Source: Pararhizobium_B sp963760965
Lineage (GTDB): Bacteria > Pseudomonadota > Alphaproteobacteria > Rhizobiales > Rhizobiaceae
Assembly: GCA_963760965.1 (NCBI GenBank)
Contig: CAVXEW010000007.1
Span: 310,001 to 374,000, forward strand
Direction of reading: 5' to 3'
DNA: 64,000 nt
The notes beneath the pieces are model-generated. The model was given only the letters and a program-made list of their open reading frames with translations, ran no database searches and had not been told where the DNA came from. This document shows, in pieces, positions 18,467 to 28,902 of the stretch; position 1 is the first letter of the stretch; each line of letters starts with the position of its first letter. A program made the translations under genes and the position numbers.

Positions 18467-20473
18467 GTGACATCCGCAGAGGAACGGCGGCCCGGCGCCT
18501 GGCCGACAGCTGACGGGACCGGCTTCGCCGTCTGGTCGGCGCATGCCGAGCGCATCGAACTCGTGCTCTTCGACGAAAGTGGCGACCGCGAGACCAGCCG
18601 TCACACGCTCGAGCGCGTCGAGGACGATCTCCACGGCCTTTACCTCCCCGGCGTCGGTCCCGGCACCCGCTACGGCCTGCGCGCCCACGGCCGCTACGAT
18701 CCCGCCGCGGGCCATCGCTTCGACCCGTCGAAGCTGCTCGTCGATCCCTGCGCCCTTGCGCTCGACCGTCCCTATGCCTACCTGCCGCGCCTCGGCGAGG
18801 TCGGCGCGGATACGGCCGATCTCGTGCCGAAGTCGGTCGTCACCGCGCTGCCGGAAAGGGTCGCGCACCGCCGGCCGTCCTTCCGGCGCGGCGACCTCGT
18901 CTACGAGGTTCCCGTCAAGCCCTTCTCGATGCTGAACCCGGACGTGCCCGAAGACCTTCGCGGCACGGTCGGGGCCCTCGCTCACCCGGCAAGCCTTGCG
19001 CATTTCCGCAAGCTCGGCGTCCGCGCCGTGGAACTCATGCCGATCGCCGCCTGGATAGACGAGCGTCACCTGCCGCCGCTCGGCCTCGCCAATGGCTGGG
19101 GCTACAATCCTGTCACCTTCTTCGCGCTCGATCCGCGGCTTGCGCCTGGCGGGATCGCCGAACTGCGTGCCGCCGTCGAGACCCTGCACGGCGAAGGCAT
19201 CGATGTCTTCCTCGATGTCGTCTTCAACCACACGGGAGAGAGCGATGCCCAGGGCGCGACCCTGTCGCTGCGCGGCCTCGACAACGCGACCTATTATCGC
19301 CACGCCCGCGGGGACCCCGGCCGCCTCGTCAACGACACCGGCTGCGGCAACACGCTTGCCTGCGACCGCCCGCCGGTTGCCCGCATGATCCTCGACGCCA
19401 TGCGCCATTTCGTCCTTCATGCCGGTGTCGACGGCTTCAGGTTCGACCTCGGGCCGGTGCTCGGCCGAGACGAAGACGGCTTCTCGCGGGAGGCCGGCCT
19501 TTTCAGGCAGATGCGGGACGACCCCGTGCTCGGCGATCGCGTGCTGATCGCCGAACCATGGGACATCGGACCCGACGGCTACCAGCTCGGCAACTTCCCG
19601 GAGCCGTTCCTCGAGTGGAACGACCGCTACCGCGACGACCTGCGCCGCTTCTGGCGCGGCGATGCAGCCGCCCTCGGTGCGCTCGCGACGCGGCTGGCGG
19701 GCTCCTCCGACATTTTCCGCCGCAACGGCGAGCAGGCGTCGCGCAGCGTTAACTTCATCGCCGCACACGACGGCTTCCCGCTCGCCGACCTTGTCGCCTA
19801 CGAGAACAAGCACAACGAGGCAAACGGCGAGCACAACCGCGACGGCCACGACGAGAACTTCTCCTGGAACGACGGCATCGAGGGAGAGAGTACCGACCCG
19901 GATGTCCGGGCGCGGCGCCGGCGTGATCTGAACGCGCTGGTCGCCTCCATCTTCGTCTCGCGCGGCACGATCATGCTCACGGCCGGCGACGAGTTCGGGC
20001 GCACGCAGAAAGGCAACAACAACGCCTACGCGCAGGACAATCCCGTCACCTGGCTCGACTGGGAGGGCCGCGACATGGATCTGGAGGACTACGCCGCGCT
20101 CTGGTCGTCGTTGCGCCGCCGCTTGCCGGCCCTTGGCGACCCGACCTTCCTCGAGGACGAGGACCACGCAGGTTCCGGAGCCGGCGTCGCCTGGCTGCAC
20201 CCGGAAGGTCGTGCCTTCACCATCGACGACTGGCACGAACCCGAGGGGGGCGCGATCGCGATGGTTCTCTCCTCGACGGGCGCCCGCGATCCCGCGATGC
20301 GGCGAATGGCGGTACTCGTCAACCGCACCGGCTCCGGCGTGCGCTTCGCCCTGCCGGCATCGCCGGATTGGGACTGGCGGCGTCTGGATACCGGCGGGGA
20401 GGACCATGGAGACGGAATTACCGTCGGTCCGCGCAGCCTCGCAGTGGCCGTGGAGGCCGGCCGGCCCGCCTGA
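18467..20473 (+). CDS. glgX: Glycogen debranching enzyme
   Basis: 668 residues with an N-terminal CBM48-like domain and GH13 barrel. It hydrolyses alpha-1,6 branches of limit dextrins left by phosphorylase. The visible catalytic residues are the Asp in GFRFDLGPVLG, the Glu in LIAEPWDIG and the Asp in NFIAAHDGFPLADL. ANGWGYNPVTFFALD and VVFNHTGESD are standard motifs. The start is GTG at 18467, 12 bases after pgm. It closes the glg cluster, in the gene order usual in Rhizobium, Agrobacterium and Sinorhizobium. Confidence 0.95.
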   Translation: MTSAEERRPGAWPTADGTGFAVWSAHAERIELVLFDESGDRETSRHTLERVEDDLHGLYLPGVGPGTRYGLRAHGRYDPAAGHRFDPSKLLVDPCALALDRPYAYLPRLGEVGADTADLVPKSVVTALPERVAHRRPSFRRGDLVYEVPVKPFSMLNPDVPEDLRGTVGALAHPASLAHFRKLGVRAVELMPIAAWIDERHLPPLGLANGWGYNPVTFFALDPRLAPGGIAELRAAVETLHGEGIDVFLDVVFNHTGESDAQGATLSLRGLDNATYYRHARGDPGRLVNDTGCGNTLACDRPPVARMILDAMRHFVLHAGVDGFRFDLGPVLGRDEDGFSREAGLFRQMRDDPVLGDRVLIAEPWDIGPDGYQLGNFPEPFLEWNDRYRDDLRRFWRGDAAALGALATRLAGSSDIFRRNGEQASRSVNFIAAHDGFPLADLVAYENKHNEANGEHNRDGHDENFSWNDGIEGESTDPDVRARRRRDLNALVASIFVSRGTIMLTAGDEFGRTQKGNNNAYAQDNPVTWLDWEGRDMDLEDYAALWSSLRRRLPALGDPTFLEDEDHAGSGAGVAWLHPEGRAFTIDDWHEPEGGAIAMVLSSTGARDPAMRRMAVLVNRTGSGVRFALPASPDWDWRRLDTGGEDHGDGITVGPRSLAVAVEAGRPA

Positions 20474-20580
20474 TCGGGAAGTCCGGGCGGCCAGGGCTGG
20501 CGCATCGTCCCTGAAGACAGTATCAGGACTCTCGCCGGCCGCGTGGCTGGACCGCAGCGACAAGGAAACTGGATCAGCCG

Positions 20581-21072
20581 ATGCCGGCCGAAATATCGCT
20601 CAGCGACATGAAGGGGTTCGTCGGCAAGGAGGTGGGTGTGTCGGCACTGGATCACGGTCGACCAGTCGATGATCGACCGCTTCGCCGACGCCACGCACGA
20701 CCACCAGTTCATCCATGTCGATCCCCGTCGCGCGCGAAGGAGGAGACAGCCTTCGGCGGCACGATCGCCCACGGCTTCCTGACCCTCTCGCTGCTCTCGG
20801 CGATGAACTACGACTGCCTGCCCACGGTCCGCGAGCGCCGCTTCGGCATCAACTACGGCTTCGACAGGGTGCGCTTCATGGCGCCGGTCAGGTCAGGATC
20901 CCGCGTGCGCGGTCGCTTCGTCCTGGCAGACTGCCGCTTCCGCGGCGCGACGATGCTCGAATGCGTCTACGCGGTGACGGTGGAGATCGAGAACGAGCGC
21001 AAGCCGGCCCTGACCGCGCAATGGATAACGATCGTGCAGTTCGATCCGGAGGACCGTCCGCCCGGGGCCTGA
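20581..21072 (+). pseudogene. MaoC-family (R)-specific enoyl hydratase, two compensating frameshifts
   Basis: The continuous open frame has an internal segment in the wrong frame between about 20645 and 20735. Read in the neighbouring frame, this segment gives HWITVDQSMIDRFADATHD and HQFIHVD, which is the conserved hot-dog hydratase motif; the original frame resumes with ETAFGGTIAHGFLTLSLLSA. The first break is mended by two extra bases at TCGGCACTGG (GCGC context). The second is mended by removing one CG from CGTCGCGCGCGAAGG. The family hydrates trans-2-enoyl-CoA, as PhaJ does. An intact gene with sequencing errors is the simplest reading. It lies 107 bases after glgX, probably transcribed separately. 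Confidence 0.85.
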
Positions 21073-21106
21073 CGACAAGCGCCGGCCGATCGGCTATGGT
21101 CGCGCC

Positions 21107-21854
21107 ATGGCCAACGACAACGACACGATGCGACTCGCCGTCCTGATCGACGGCGACAACACCTCCCACCGCATCGCGGACGGGCTGTTCGAGGAACTCG
21201 CGACCATCGGCGAGGCGAGCGTGCGCCGCATCTATGGCGACTTTTCCAACAACCGCCTGAAATCCTGGGCGGACATCCTCTCGCGCCACGCCATCATCGC
21301 CCAGCAGCAGTTCGCCTACACGACCGGCAAGAACTCCTCGGACATCGCGCTCGTCATCGACGCCATGGACCTCCTGCACACCGGCCGGTTCGACGGCTTC
21401 TGCCTCGTCTCCTCCGACAGCGACTTCACCCGCCTCGCCGCCCGGATCCGCGAACAGGGCGTCTACGTCTACGGCGTCGGAGAGCAGAAGACCCCGGAGA
21501 GCCTGCGCCAGGCCTGCCACCGCTTCATCTATCGCCGAGAACCTGCTGCCGGAGGCACCCGCCGCCGACCGTGAGCCGGACAAGGCGGCGAAGTCCCTGC
21601 AGTCGCCCAGCGCCGCCGCCCCGCTCATCAAGAAGGCGATCGCCCAGATGGACGACGACGACGGATGGGTCAATCTCGGCGGCCTCGGCCAGCGCCTCGC
21701 CAACCTCGCCCCGGATTTCGACCCGCGCACCTACGGCTATGCCAAGCTCGGCGACCTCGTGAAGCACGCCGGCGCCTTCGACGTCGAGCGCATGGAAGGC
21801 CGGGGGCTCAGGATCAGGCTCAAGCCCGCGCGGCGCAAGAGAAACGGCGGCTGA
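21107..21854 (+). pseudogene. NYN (PIN-like) domain protein with C-terminal OST-HTH domain, one frameshift
   Basis: The first frame (to about 21535) is a LabA/DUF88-type NYN domain: LIDGDNTS near residue 11, IYGDF, the KNSSDIALVIDAMDLLH motif and LVSSDSDFTRLA. These acidic residues form the putative RNase metal site. After a shift near 21528-21537 the second frame continues ENLLPEAPAADREPDKAA and then an OST-HTH/LOTUS-like domain: MDDDDGWVNLGGLGQRLANL, followed by FDPRTYGYAKLGDLVK. Two missing bases restore the fusion that is normal for this family. Expected role: RNA binding or cleavage. It is convergent with soxG, 18 bases away. Confidence 0.85.
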
Positions 21855-21872
21855 TATCCCTCGGCGTTTTCG

Positions 21873-22441
21873 TCAGGCGGCGGCGTCGCGCGCGGCCTCC
21901 GTGAGGAAATCGAACGCGTAGCCGGCGAACGAGCGCCAGCATTCGACGTGGAAGCGGGTCGCGGCGCGCGTCGCCAGACCACGACCTCGACCTTGCCCAT
22001 GAGCGTCCGCGCGCAGGCGCCGACGGGAAAGGCCTCGATCGACAGGTCCTGCGGGCAGCCGGCGGCGAGCGTCGCTTCCGCCCCCTCGCCGGCGATCACG
22101 ATGGCGGTGTTCCTGTGCGAGATGTCGACCGCCGAGTGCAGCACGTCCGCCCCCGCCGCAGCGGCTGCCAGATCGGCGCCGTTTCCGTCGATGAGCAGCC
22201 ATTCGTCCGGACCGAGCCAGAGAGCATGCCGCGTCCCCGGCGCTACTCGAAGTCTTCGGCCGCGTCGGCAGCGTCGAGGCCGAGGGCCGAGGACAGGGTC
22301 GCCACCGCCTCGCCGCGAGCCCTGAGCGACAGTCGCGAGGCAGGCGCTGCCGGCTCCAGCGTCACGACAGGCGATCCGCCCCTGCGCGCCGTCCAGCGCG
22401 CCGCGCCGGCCCGCCACCGAAAGCTCCGTCGTTTCAGCCAT
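21873..22441 (-). pseudogene. soxG: Sarcosine oxidase gamma subunit, frameshifted
   Basis: Pieces of SoxG are spread over three frames: N-terminal MAETTELSVAG, then RLSLRARGEAVATLSSALGL, then LWLGPDEWLLIDG with RNTAIVIAGEGAEATLAAGC, and finally RFHVECWRSFAGYAFDFL. The last break, at 21961-21972, is repaired by removing one CG dinucleotide from a CGCGCGC run. The subunit is part of the heterotetrameric enzyme that oxidises sarcosine to glycine and transfers the methyl group to tetrahydrofolate. The ATG at 22441 overlaps the soxA stop by eight bases (ATGGCTGA), the usual soxA-soxG coupling. The number and type of breaks favour sequence error. Confidence 0.85.
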
Positions 22442-25400
22442 CGAGCCGCGCTCCTTCCTTGTCGAAAAACACCGTGCCGGTCACTTCCACCGCGATCGTG
22501 CGATCCGGCATCGGCACGTAGAGCGTCTCGCCCATCCGCTTGTGGCCGTCCACGACCAGCGCCAGTGCGATCGAATGGCCGCAGTTCTCCGACCAGTAGG
22601 ACGACGTCACGTGCCCGATCATGGTCATCGGCACCGCCTGGTTCGGATCCGCGACCATCTGCGCGCCCTCTTCCAGCACGACCTTCGGATCCTTCGTCAG
22701 CAGGCCCACCAGCTGCTTGCGGCCGTCGGCGACGAGATCCGGCCGCTTCAGCCCGCGGATGCCGACGAAATCGGGCTTCGACTTGGCGATCGCCCAGGAG
22801 AGCCCGGCGTCATGCGGCGTCACTGTCCCGTCGGTTTCCTGGCCGACGATGATGTAGCCCTTCTCGGCCCGCAGCACGTGCATCGTCTCGGTGCCGTAGG
22901 CGCAGGCGCCCGATGCGGCTCGGCGCGCTCCCAGATCGCCTCCCAGACAGCACGGCCGTAATCCGACGGCACGTTGACCTCGAAGCCGAGCTCGCCGGTG
23001 AAGGACATGCGGAAGAGCCGCGTCGGCACGCCGCATATCCGGCCCTCCCGCACGCTCATGTGCGGCATGGCCTCGTTCGACAGGTCGATGTCCTCGACGA
23101 GCGGCGCGACGATCTCGCGCGCCTTCGGGCCCTGCACGGCGATCGTCGCCCATTGCTCGGAGGTCGAGGTCAGCCAGACGTCGAGATGCGGGAACTCCGT
23201 CTGCAGGTAGTCCTCCATGTGGTGGAGCACGCGCGGCGCCCCGCCCGTCGTCGTCGTCACGTGGAAGCGGTCCTCGGCGAGCCGCCCGACGACGCCGTCA
23301 TCGTAGATGAAGCCGTCCTCGCGCAGCATGACGCCGTACTTGCAGCGCCCCGGCTGCATCTTCTGCCAGCCGTTCGTGTAGATGAGGTCGAGGAACTTCG
23401 CCGCGTCCGGACCGACCACCTCGATCTTGCCGAGCGTCGTCGCGTCGAAGACGCCGGCCACCTCGCGCACCGTCCGGCATTCGCGGTCGACGGCGGCGTG
23501 CATGTCCTCGCCGGCGCGCGGATAGTACCAGGCGCGCTTCCACGGGCCGACGTCCTCGAAGACCGCCCCGTGCGCCTCCTCCCAGCCGTGCATCGGCGTC
23601 TTGCGCGCCGGATCGAAGAGCCTGTGCCGCCCGTGGCCGACGATGGCGCCGAAGGTCACCGGCGTATAGGGCGCGCGGAAGGTCGTGAGCCCCACCTTCG
23701 GGATCGGCCGGTCGAGCATCTCCGCGGCGATCGCCAGCCCGTGGATGTTCGACGTCTTGCCCTGGTCTGTCGCCATGCCGGTCGTCGTGAAGCGCTTGAC
23801 GTGCTCGATCGAGTGCATGCCCTCGCGCACGGCGAGCCGGATGTCCTTCGCGGTCACGTCGTTCTGGAAGTCGACGAAGGCCTTGACGATGTCGTCGGGT
23901 CCCGGCGCCCTCGCCGCTGCCGGCCATGCCGCCGGCCCACGAGCCGGTCGTCTCGCCCTTGATCGGCGTGGCCGCCGAGGCGCCGTTCGTCCCGCGTGCG
24001 GCCTTCGCGGCGCGCCTCGCCGGCCGCAAGCGCCTCGTCGATGGTCGCCTGCAGGCCGTCGGTGCCGTTGCACGCCCCGACCGAGACGCAGTCCTGCGCA
24101 TAGGCGCCGGGCAGGAAGCGCCGGCTCGCCTCGTCCCACGCCACCTTGCCGCGCGACTGCGAGAACATGTGCACGGAAGGCGTCCAGCCGGCCGACATCA
24201 GCAGCGCGTCGACCGGAATCACGCGCGTCGCCGTCGCCGCCGACCGGGCGCACCGACATCGACGACACCCTGAGCGACCCGCCGGTGTTGCGTGACGGCG
24301 TGGCCGGTCAGCACCTCGATGCCGAGGTCCGCCGCCGTCGACATCAGCCCTTCGCCCGGATGGTCGCGGGTATCGACGATCGCCTCGATCGACACGCCCG
24401 CCCGCTTCAGGTCGAAGGCCGCCGAGATAGGCCGAATCGCAGGCCGTGTAGACGCCGACCCTGCGAGCCGACCGCCACGCCGAAATGGTTGAGGTAGGTG
24501 CGCGCCGCCGAGGCGAGCATGATGCCCGGCCGGTCGTTGTTGGCGAAGACCATGTGCCGCTCGATCGCCCCGGCCGCGATGACGACGCGCTTCGCCCGGA
24601 CCTGCCAGAGACGCTCGCGCGGCATCTCCGGGGCCGGATCGGCGCAGGTGGTCGGTCACCCGCTCGGCAAGGCCGACGAAATTCTGCGCGTAGTAGCCGA
24701 ACGCCGTCGTCCGCGTCAGCACCCGCACGTTTTCCATCGCCGCCAGCCTCGCGGCCGTCGCCTGCGCCCAGTCGAACCCTGCAGCGCCCTCGATCGTCGC
24801 TTCGGTCTCGTGGTGCAGCGCCCCGCCGGCTTCCGGCTGCTCGTCGCACAGGATGACGCGCGCGCCGGACTCCGCCGCCGCCAGCGCGGCCGAGAGGCCG
24901 GCGACGCCCCCGCCGATGACAAGCACGTCGCAATGGACGTAGCGGCTGGCGTAGTGGTCCGGGTCCGGCTCGCCGGGCGCCACGCCGAGGCCGGCCGCGG
25001 CGCGGATCTTCGGCTCGTAGAACTGCTTCCACGCCTCCTTCGGCCACATGAAGGTCTTGTAGTAGAAGCCTGCGGCGAACATCGGCGACAGGCGGTCGTT
25101 GATCGCCCCGACATCGAATGCGAGCGACGGCCAGCGGTTCTGCGAGGTCGCATTCAGCCCGTCGAAGACTTCCTGCACCGTGGCGCGCACGTTCGGCTGG
25201 CGGCGCGCGGAATCGCGCTCGACGCCGACCAGCGCGTTCGGCTCCTCCGCACCCGCGGAAAGGAACCCGCGCGGCCGGTGGTACTTGAACGACCGCCCGA
25301 CGAGATGGACGCCGTTGGCGATCAGCGCCGAGGCGAGGGTGTCGCCCGCGAGCGCCGTGTAGCTGCGATCGTCGAAGGTGAAGCGCGCGGTCCTGGCCGG

Positions 25401-25442
25401 CGTCAGGCGCCCGGCTCCCGCGATGCGATTGGCTCCGCTCAT
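22434..25442 (-). pseudogene. soxA: Sarcosine oxidase alpha subunit, multiple frameshifts
   Basis: The gene runs from MSGANRIAG (ATG 25442, GGGGAAG upstream) to the stop at 22434, about the 1000 codons expected for SoxA, but it changes frame several times. N-terminal part: ferredoxin-like and NAD-binding domain with DVLVIGGGVAGLSAALAAAE. Middle: RVVIAAGAIERHMVFANNDR and VDALLMSAGWTPSVHMFSQS. C-terminal aminomethyltransferase (GcvT-like) domain: GKTSNIHGLA, WKRAWYYPRAGE, ATTLGKIEVVGPDAAKFLDL, then MHVLRAEKGYIIVGQETDGT. At least four frame changes lie between 24660 and 22910. All conserved blocks remain in order, so a correct gene with indel errors is likely. It overlaps soxD by four bases and soxG by eight. 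Confidence 0.88.
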
Positions 25443-25765
25443 TTCGGCACTTCCCCGCTCGGCTGGTTCCGGTTGGCGTGCAAGGTCTCGATGTCCGGCT
25501 TCGGCTCGCCCGCCTTGTAGGTCGCGAAGAACCTGTCGCTGACGGTATCGCGTACCGCGTTGAAGAAGCGCGCGCAGCCGTGGATGTGCCGCCACCGTTC
25601 GAAGACGATGCCCTTCGGGTTCGAGCGGATGAAGAAGTAGCGCTCGAACTCCTCGTCGGTGATGCTGGCGATGTCCGCCGGGCGGGCGATGTGCGCTTCG
25701 CCGGCGTGGCGGAACTCCAGTTCCGGCCGCTCTTCCCCGCAATAGGGACAATGGATCAGGAGCAT
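25439..25765 (-). CDS. soxD: Sarcosine oxidase delta subunit
   Basis: 108 residues, typical of SoxD. The N-terminal MLLIHCPYCGEERPE holds the zinc-binding CxxC, and the second metal ligand region follows around RHIHGCARFFNAVRDTVSD. The subunit stabilises the heterotetramer that demethylates sarcosine. It lies 11 bases after soxB and overlaps soxA by four bases. This gene is intact, unlike soxA and soxG next to it. Confidence 0.95.
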   Translation of the reverse strand: MLLIHCPYCGEERPELEFRHAGEAHIARPADIASITDEEFERYFFIRSNPKGIVFERWRHIHGCARFFNAVRDTVSDRFFATYKAGEPKPDIETLHANRNQPSGEVPK

Positions 25766-25776
25766 ATGGAAAACCC

Positions 25777-27030
25777 TCAGTGCGCGACGGCGGCAGCCGC
25801 CGCCTCGTCGATCAGGCGGCCGTTCCTGAAGCGCTCCAGAGTGAAGGGCGCGTTGATCCGGTGCGGCGCGTCGTTGGCGATGGTGTGGGCGAAGACATGG
25901 GCCGATCCCGGCGTCGCCTTGAAGCCGCCGGTCCCCCAGCCGCAATTCACGAACAGGCCCGGCACCGGCGTCTTGGCAACGATCGGCGAGCGGTCCGGCG
26001 TCACGTCGACGATACCGCCCCAGGACCTCAGCATCTTCATCCGCGTGAAGATCGGGAACATCTCGCAGATCGCTTCCAGCGTGTGCTCGAGGATGTGAAG
26101 CCCCCCGGTCTGCGAATAGGAGGTGTACTGGTCCGTGCCGGCGCCGATCACCAGTTCGCCCTTGTCGGACTGCGAGATGTAGGCGTGAACCGTGTTCGAC
26201 ATCACGACGCAAGGGAAGACCGGCTTGACCGGCTCGGAGACGAGCGCCTGCAGCGGATAGCTCTCCAGCGGCATCGTGAGGTCGGCCATCTGCATCAGGA
26301 CGGAGGTGTGCCCGGCAGCCACCACTCCTACCTTCTTCGCCCCGATGAAGCCGCGCGAGGTCTCGACGCCGGTGACCTGGCCGTTGCCGGCGCGGCGAAT
26401 GCCGGTGACCTCGCAGTTCTGGATGATGTGCACGCCGCGCGCCGAGGCACCGCGGGCATAGCCCCACGCGACCGCATCGTGACGGGCCACGCCGCCGCGG
26501 CGCTGCAGCGCCGCGCCCATCACCGGATAGCGGGCCGCACCGGAGATATTGAGCGGCTGGCAGTAGGCCTTGGCCTGCTCCGGCGTCAGCCACTCGTTGT
26601 CGACGCCGTTCAGTCGGTTGGAATGGATGTGACGCTTGAAGACCTGCACGTCATGGACGTTGTGCGCGAGCATCATTACGCCGCGCGGCGAATACATGAC
26701 GTTGTAGTTCAGGTCCTGGGAAAGGCCGTCCCACAGGTTCAGCGCGTGATTGTAGAGGCCCGCGCTCTCGTCATAGAGATAGTTCGAGCGGATGATCGTC
26801 GTGTTGCGACCGGTGTTGCCGCCGCCGAGCCAGCCCTTTTCGAGGACGGCGACGTTGGTGATGCCGTGCTCCTTGGCGAGGTAGTAGGCCGTGCCGAGCC
26901 CGTGGCCACCCGCCCCGACTATGATCACGTCGTATGACGACCGCGGTTCCGGCGACGCCCACTGCGCCTCCCAGCCCTTGTGGCCGCGCATCGCCTCGCG
27001 GGCCACGGCGAAAACGGAATATTTGCGCAT
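25777..27030 (-). CDS. soxB: Sarcosine oxidase beta subunit
   Basis: 417 residues, full length. FAD-binding Rossmann motif DVIIVGAGGHGLGTAYYLAK stands at about residues 34-53, followed by LGGGNTGRNTTIIRSNYLYD (covalent FMN and flavin region of SoxB) and the C-terminal GLFVNCGWGTGGFKATPGS. It catalyses sarcosine oxidation in complex with alpha, gamma and delta subunits. First gene of the soxBDAG operon. ATG 27030 is chosen because it gives the standard MRKYSVFAV start; the longer open frame upstream has no similarity. Confidence 0.96.
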   Translation of the reverse strand: MRKYSVFAVAREAMRGHKGWEAQWASPEPRSSYDVIIVGAGGHGLGTAYYLAKEHGITNVAVLEKGWLGGGNTGRNTTIIRSNYLYDESAGLYNHALNLWDGLSQDLNYNVMYSPRGVMMLAHNVHDVQVFKRHIHSNRLNGVDNEWLTPEQAKAYCQPLNISGAARYPVMGAALQRRGGVARHDAVAWGYARGASARGVHIIQNCEVTGIRRAGNGQVTGVETSRGFIGAKKVGVVAAGHTSVLMQMADLTMPLESYPLQALVSEPVKPVFPCVVMSNTVHAYISQSDKGELVIGAGTDQYTSYSQTGGLHILEHTLEAICEMFPIFTRMKMLRSWGGIVDVTPDRSPIVAKTPVPGLFVNCGWGTGGFKATPGSAHVFAHTIANDAPHRINAPFTLERFRNGRLIDEAAAAAVAH

Positions 27031-27167
27031 GGTCTCGCCTCGCACATACCTGGAAATGCCCCTTGGCAGGGCCTGCCGAACCGTACCACTAGCCAAATCG
27101 GAAACCCAGCCTTGGACTGATTGCGACGGCTGCTGCCGTTTTGCGGAGAACGGCAGGCGCGCCGCCC

Positions 27168-28340
27168 CTACCCGGCCCCGCGCAGCAGCCGGAGCGCGGC
27201 GGCATCCCAGAGGGCCACGACGGCGAGGATGGCCGATGCCGCCACCCCGAGCGGCAGCGGTGCCGCTCCGAGGCCGATCAGGAACGCGGCCGCCAGCAGT
27301 CCGAGGCCGGCGAGGTGCGACGACGGCCAGCGCCCGAGGGCGGACGCCGTCGACAGGCCGTTTCCGAGCAGATAGAGCGCCGCCCCGCCGACGATGGCCC
27401 CCAGCGCGGCGAGCCCTTCCTCCTGGCGGAACGGATCGGCCAGCATCATCTCGTTGCCGACCGCGACGACGACGACGCCGGCGAGAATGACGAGCGGCGC
27501 GTGGACCCGGGCGGCGCGGGCCGCCCTTGCCCGTCCCGCGTTCGCCCGTGCCCCTGCCCTTCGCCCGGCGTGGCCTGTGCCTGGGCCGATCTGGATCCAC
27601 CACATCGCCGCCAGGCCGGCGAAGACGACCGCGAAGGCCGCGATGCTCCCGCTCGTCCATGCGAGGTCGGCGAAGCTGGCCCCGGCGACGAACAGTGCCT
27701 GCGCGAGCGCAATCACGACGAACAGATGGCATCGCTCGGCGAGAAGCGCGTCGGCCGCGCTTTCCTCCTCCGGCACCGGCTCGCGAAACCCGGATGCCGG
27801 AGGGAGATACTCGATGGCGATCGCGACCAGCCAGAACATGAAGCGCTTCTCGACGCCGATCGTCAGGCCGCCCGCGACCCACAACACGCCGGATACGGAC
27901 AGCCAGGCGGCGACCCAAGCAAAGCGGCGCAGCCCCGGCGAGCCGCGCAGAGACCACGCCATGAACCCGGTGCGCCCGAGCTGCATGAGGACATAGGCCC
28001 CCGCGAAACTGGCGCCGCGCGCGCCGAATGCATCGGGGATCGACGCAGCGAGCACGATGCCGGCAAGCGTCAGCGCCAGGACCATCGCCCGCACTGCTGC
28101 CCGGCGCGGATCGAGCAGGTTCGTGCACCACGCCGTGTCCACCCAGACCCGCCAGACGCCGCAGAGCAGCAGGCCCGCCTGCGCCACGCCGCCGGGGGAC
28201 GTGTGGTGCAGCAGGTAGCCGGAGAGCTGGGTGAAGACGAAGACGAAGACGAGGTCGAAGAAGAGATCGGCAGGCTCGACGCGCCGCTCCGCGTCCCGCC
28301 GGCGCAGCAAGCTCCGCCCCTGTCCGAAAAGCTGCGTCAC
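27168..28340 (-). CDS. LtrA (low temperature requirement A) family membrane protein
   Basis: 390 residues with about ten hydrophobic segments. The N-terminal signature VEPADLFFDLVFVFVFTQLS is the typical start of the LtrA family, known from Listeria low-temperature growth mutants; its biochemical function is unknown. GTG at 28340 is preferred because GGAGGG stands directly before it and the family motif then starts about 20 residues in; the frame is open to an ATG at 28484. An Arg/Ala-rich cytoplasmic loop lies near residue 275. It faces away from rpsU and is not coupled to soxB. Confidence 0.82.
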   Translation of the reverse strand: MTQLFGQGRSLLRRRDAERRVEPADLFFDLVFVFVFTQLSGYLLHHTSPGGVAQAGLLLCGVWRVWVDTAWCTNLLDPRRAAVRAMVLALTLAGIVLAASIPDAFGARGASFAGAYVLMQLGRTGFMAWSLRGSPGLRRFAWVAAWLSVSGVLWVAGGLTIGVEKRFMFWLVAIAIEYLPPASGFREPVPEEESAADALLAERCHLFVVIALAQALFVAGASFADLAWTSGSIAAFAVVFAGLAAMWWIQIGPGTGHAGRRAGARANAGRARAARAARVHAPLVILAGVVVVAVGNEMMLADPFRQEEGLAALGAIVGGAALYLLGNGLSTASALGRWPSSHLAGLGLLAAAFLIGLGAAPLPLGVAASAILAVVALWDAAALRLLRGAG

Positions 28341-28563
28341 CCGGCCCTCCGCTTCCTCGATCCGGTCATGGAACAATGTCGCCCGGTGCCGGCGAACACA
28401 AGTCGCGCCGGCCTCATCCGAATTCGGGGCCCGGGTGCGTTTTCTCTCGACAAGCGACGCCGGTTCTGCTATCTGCCGCCACATTTCGCGGTAGAAGCTG
28501 TCGCGGGAACGCGGCGTGCATGCCGCGGTTGGAATCGTTCTAACGTCGAAACGGGAACATCAC

Positions 28564-28788
28564 GTGCAGGTACTTGTCCGCGACAATAACGTCGACCAGG
28601 CGCTGAGGGCGCTGAAGAAGAAGATGCAGCGCGAAGGCATATTTCGCGAGATGAAGATGCGCGACTTTTACGAGAAACCCTCGCAGAAGCGCGCCCGCGA
28701 AAAGGCCGAGGCCGTTCGCCGTGTCCGCAAGCTCGCTCGCAAGCGCGCCCAGCGGGAAGGTCTCGTCGGCGGCCGCGCAGGCCACTGA
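28564..28788 (+). CDS. rpsU: 30S ribosomal protein S21
   Basis: 74 residues: the start QVLVRDNNVDQALRALKKKM is followed by QREGIFREMKMRDFYEKPSQ and a Lys/Arg-rich tail ending in EGLVGGRAG, as in rhizobial S21. The start is GTG at 28564, in place of the usual ATG of this protein, with GGGAAC before it; an upstream in-frame ATG at 28516 would add 16 residues with no similarity. S21 binds the 30S platform near the anti-Shine-Dalgarno region and helps initiation. A small GC hairpin (28510-28527) lies in its probable leader, and a terminator follows. Confidence 0.96.
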   Translation: MQVLVRDNNVDQALRALKKKMQREGIFREMKMRDFYEKPSQKRAREKAEAVRRVRKLARKRAQREGLVGGRAGH

Positions 28789-28824
28789 ACCTTCGTCGTC
28801 TTTTCGACGTTTTCCATCATGAGT

Positions 28825-28857
28825 GTGGCGGGGGCGATGAGTCGCCACCGCTTTTTT
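28825..28857 (+). terminator. Probable intrinsic terminator after rpsU
   Basis: Inverted repeat GTGGCG/CGCCAC (28825-28830 and 28843-28848) followed by a run of six T (28852-28857). It lies 37 bases after the rpsU stop. Confidence 0.65.
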
Positions 28858-28902
28858 CGTTCTGGACGGCCGCCGGCAGGCAGCCGCGAAAGGGGTTGAA
28901 CC

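Noticed and set aside
16805..20563. 1252-codon open frame on the minus strand
   Set aside because: Antisense to pgm and glgX; it arises from high third-position GC, with no family similarity.
28510..28527. Hairpin CGCGGC/GCCGCG upstream of rpsU
   Set aside because: Only a 6-base stem in GC-rich sequence; not enough to call a regulatory element.
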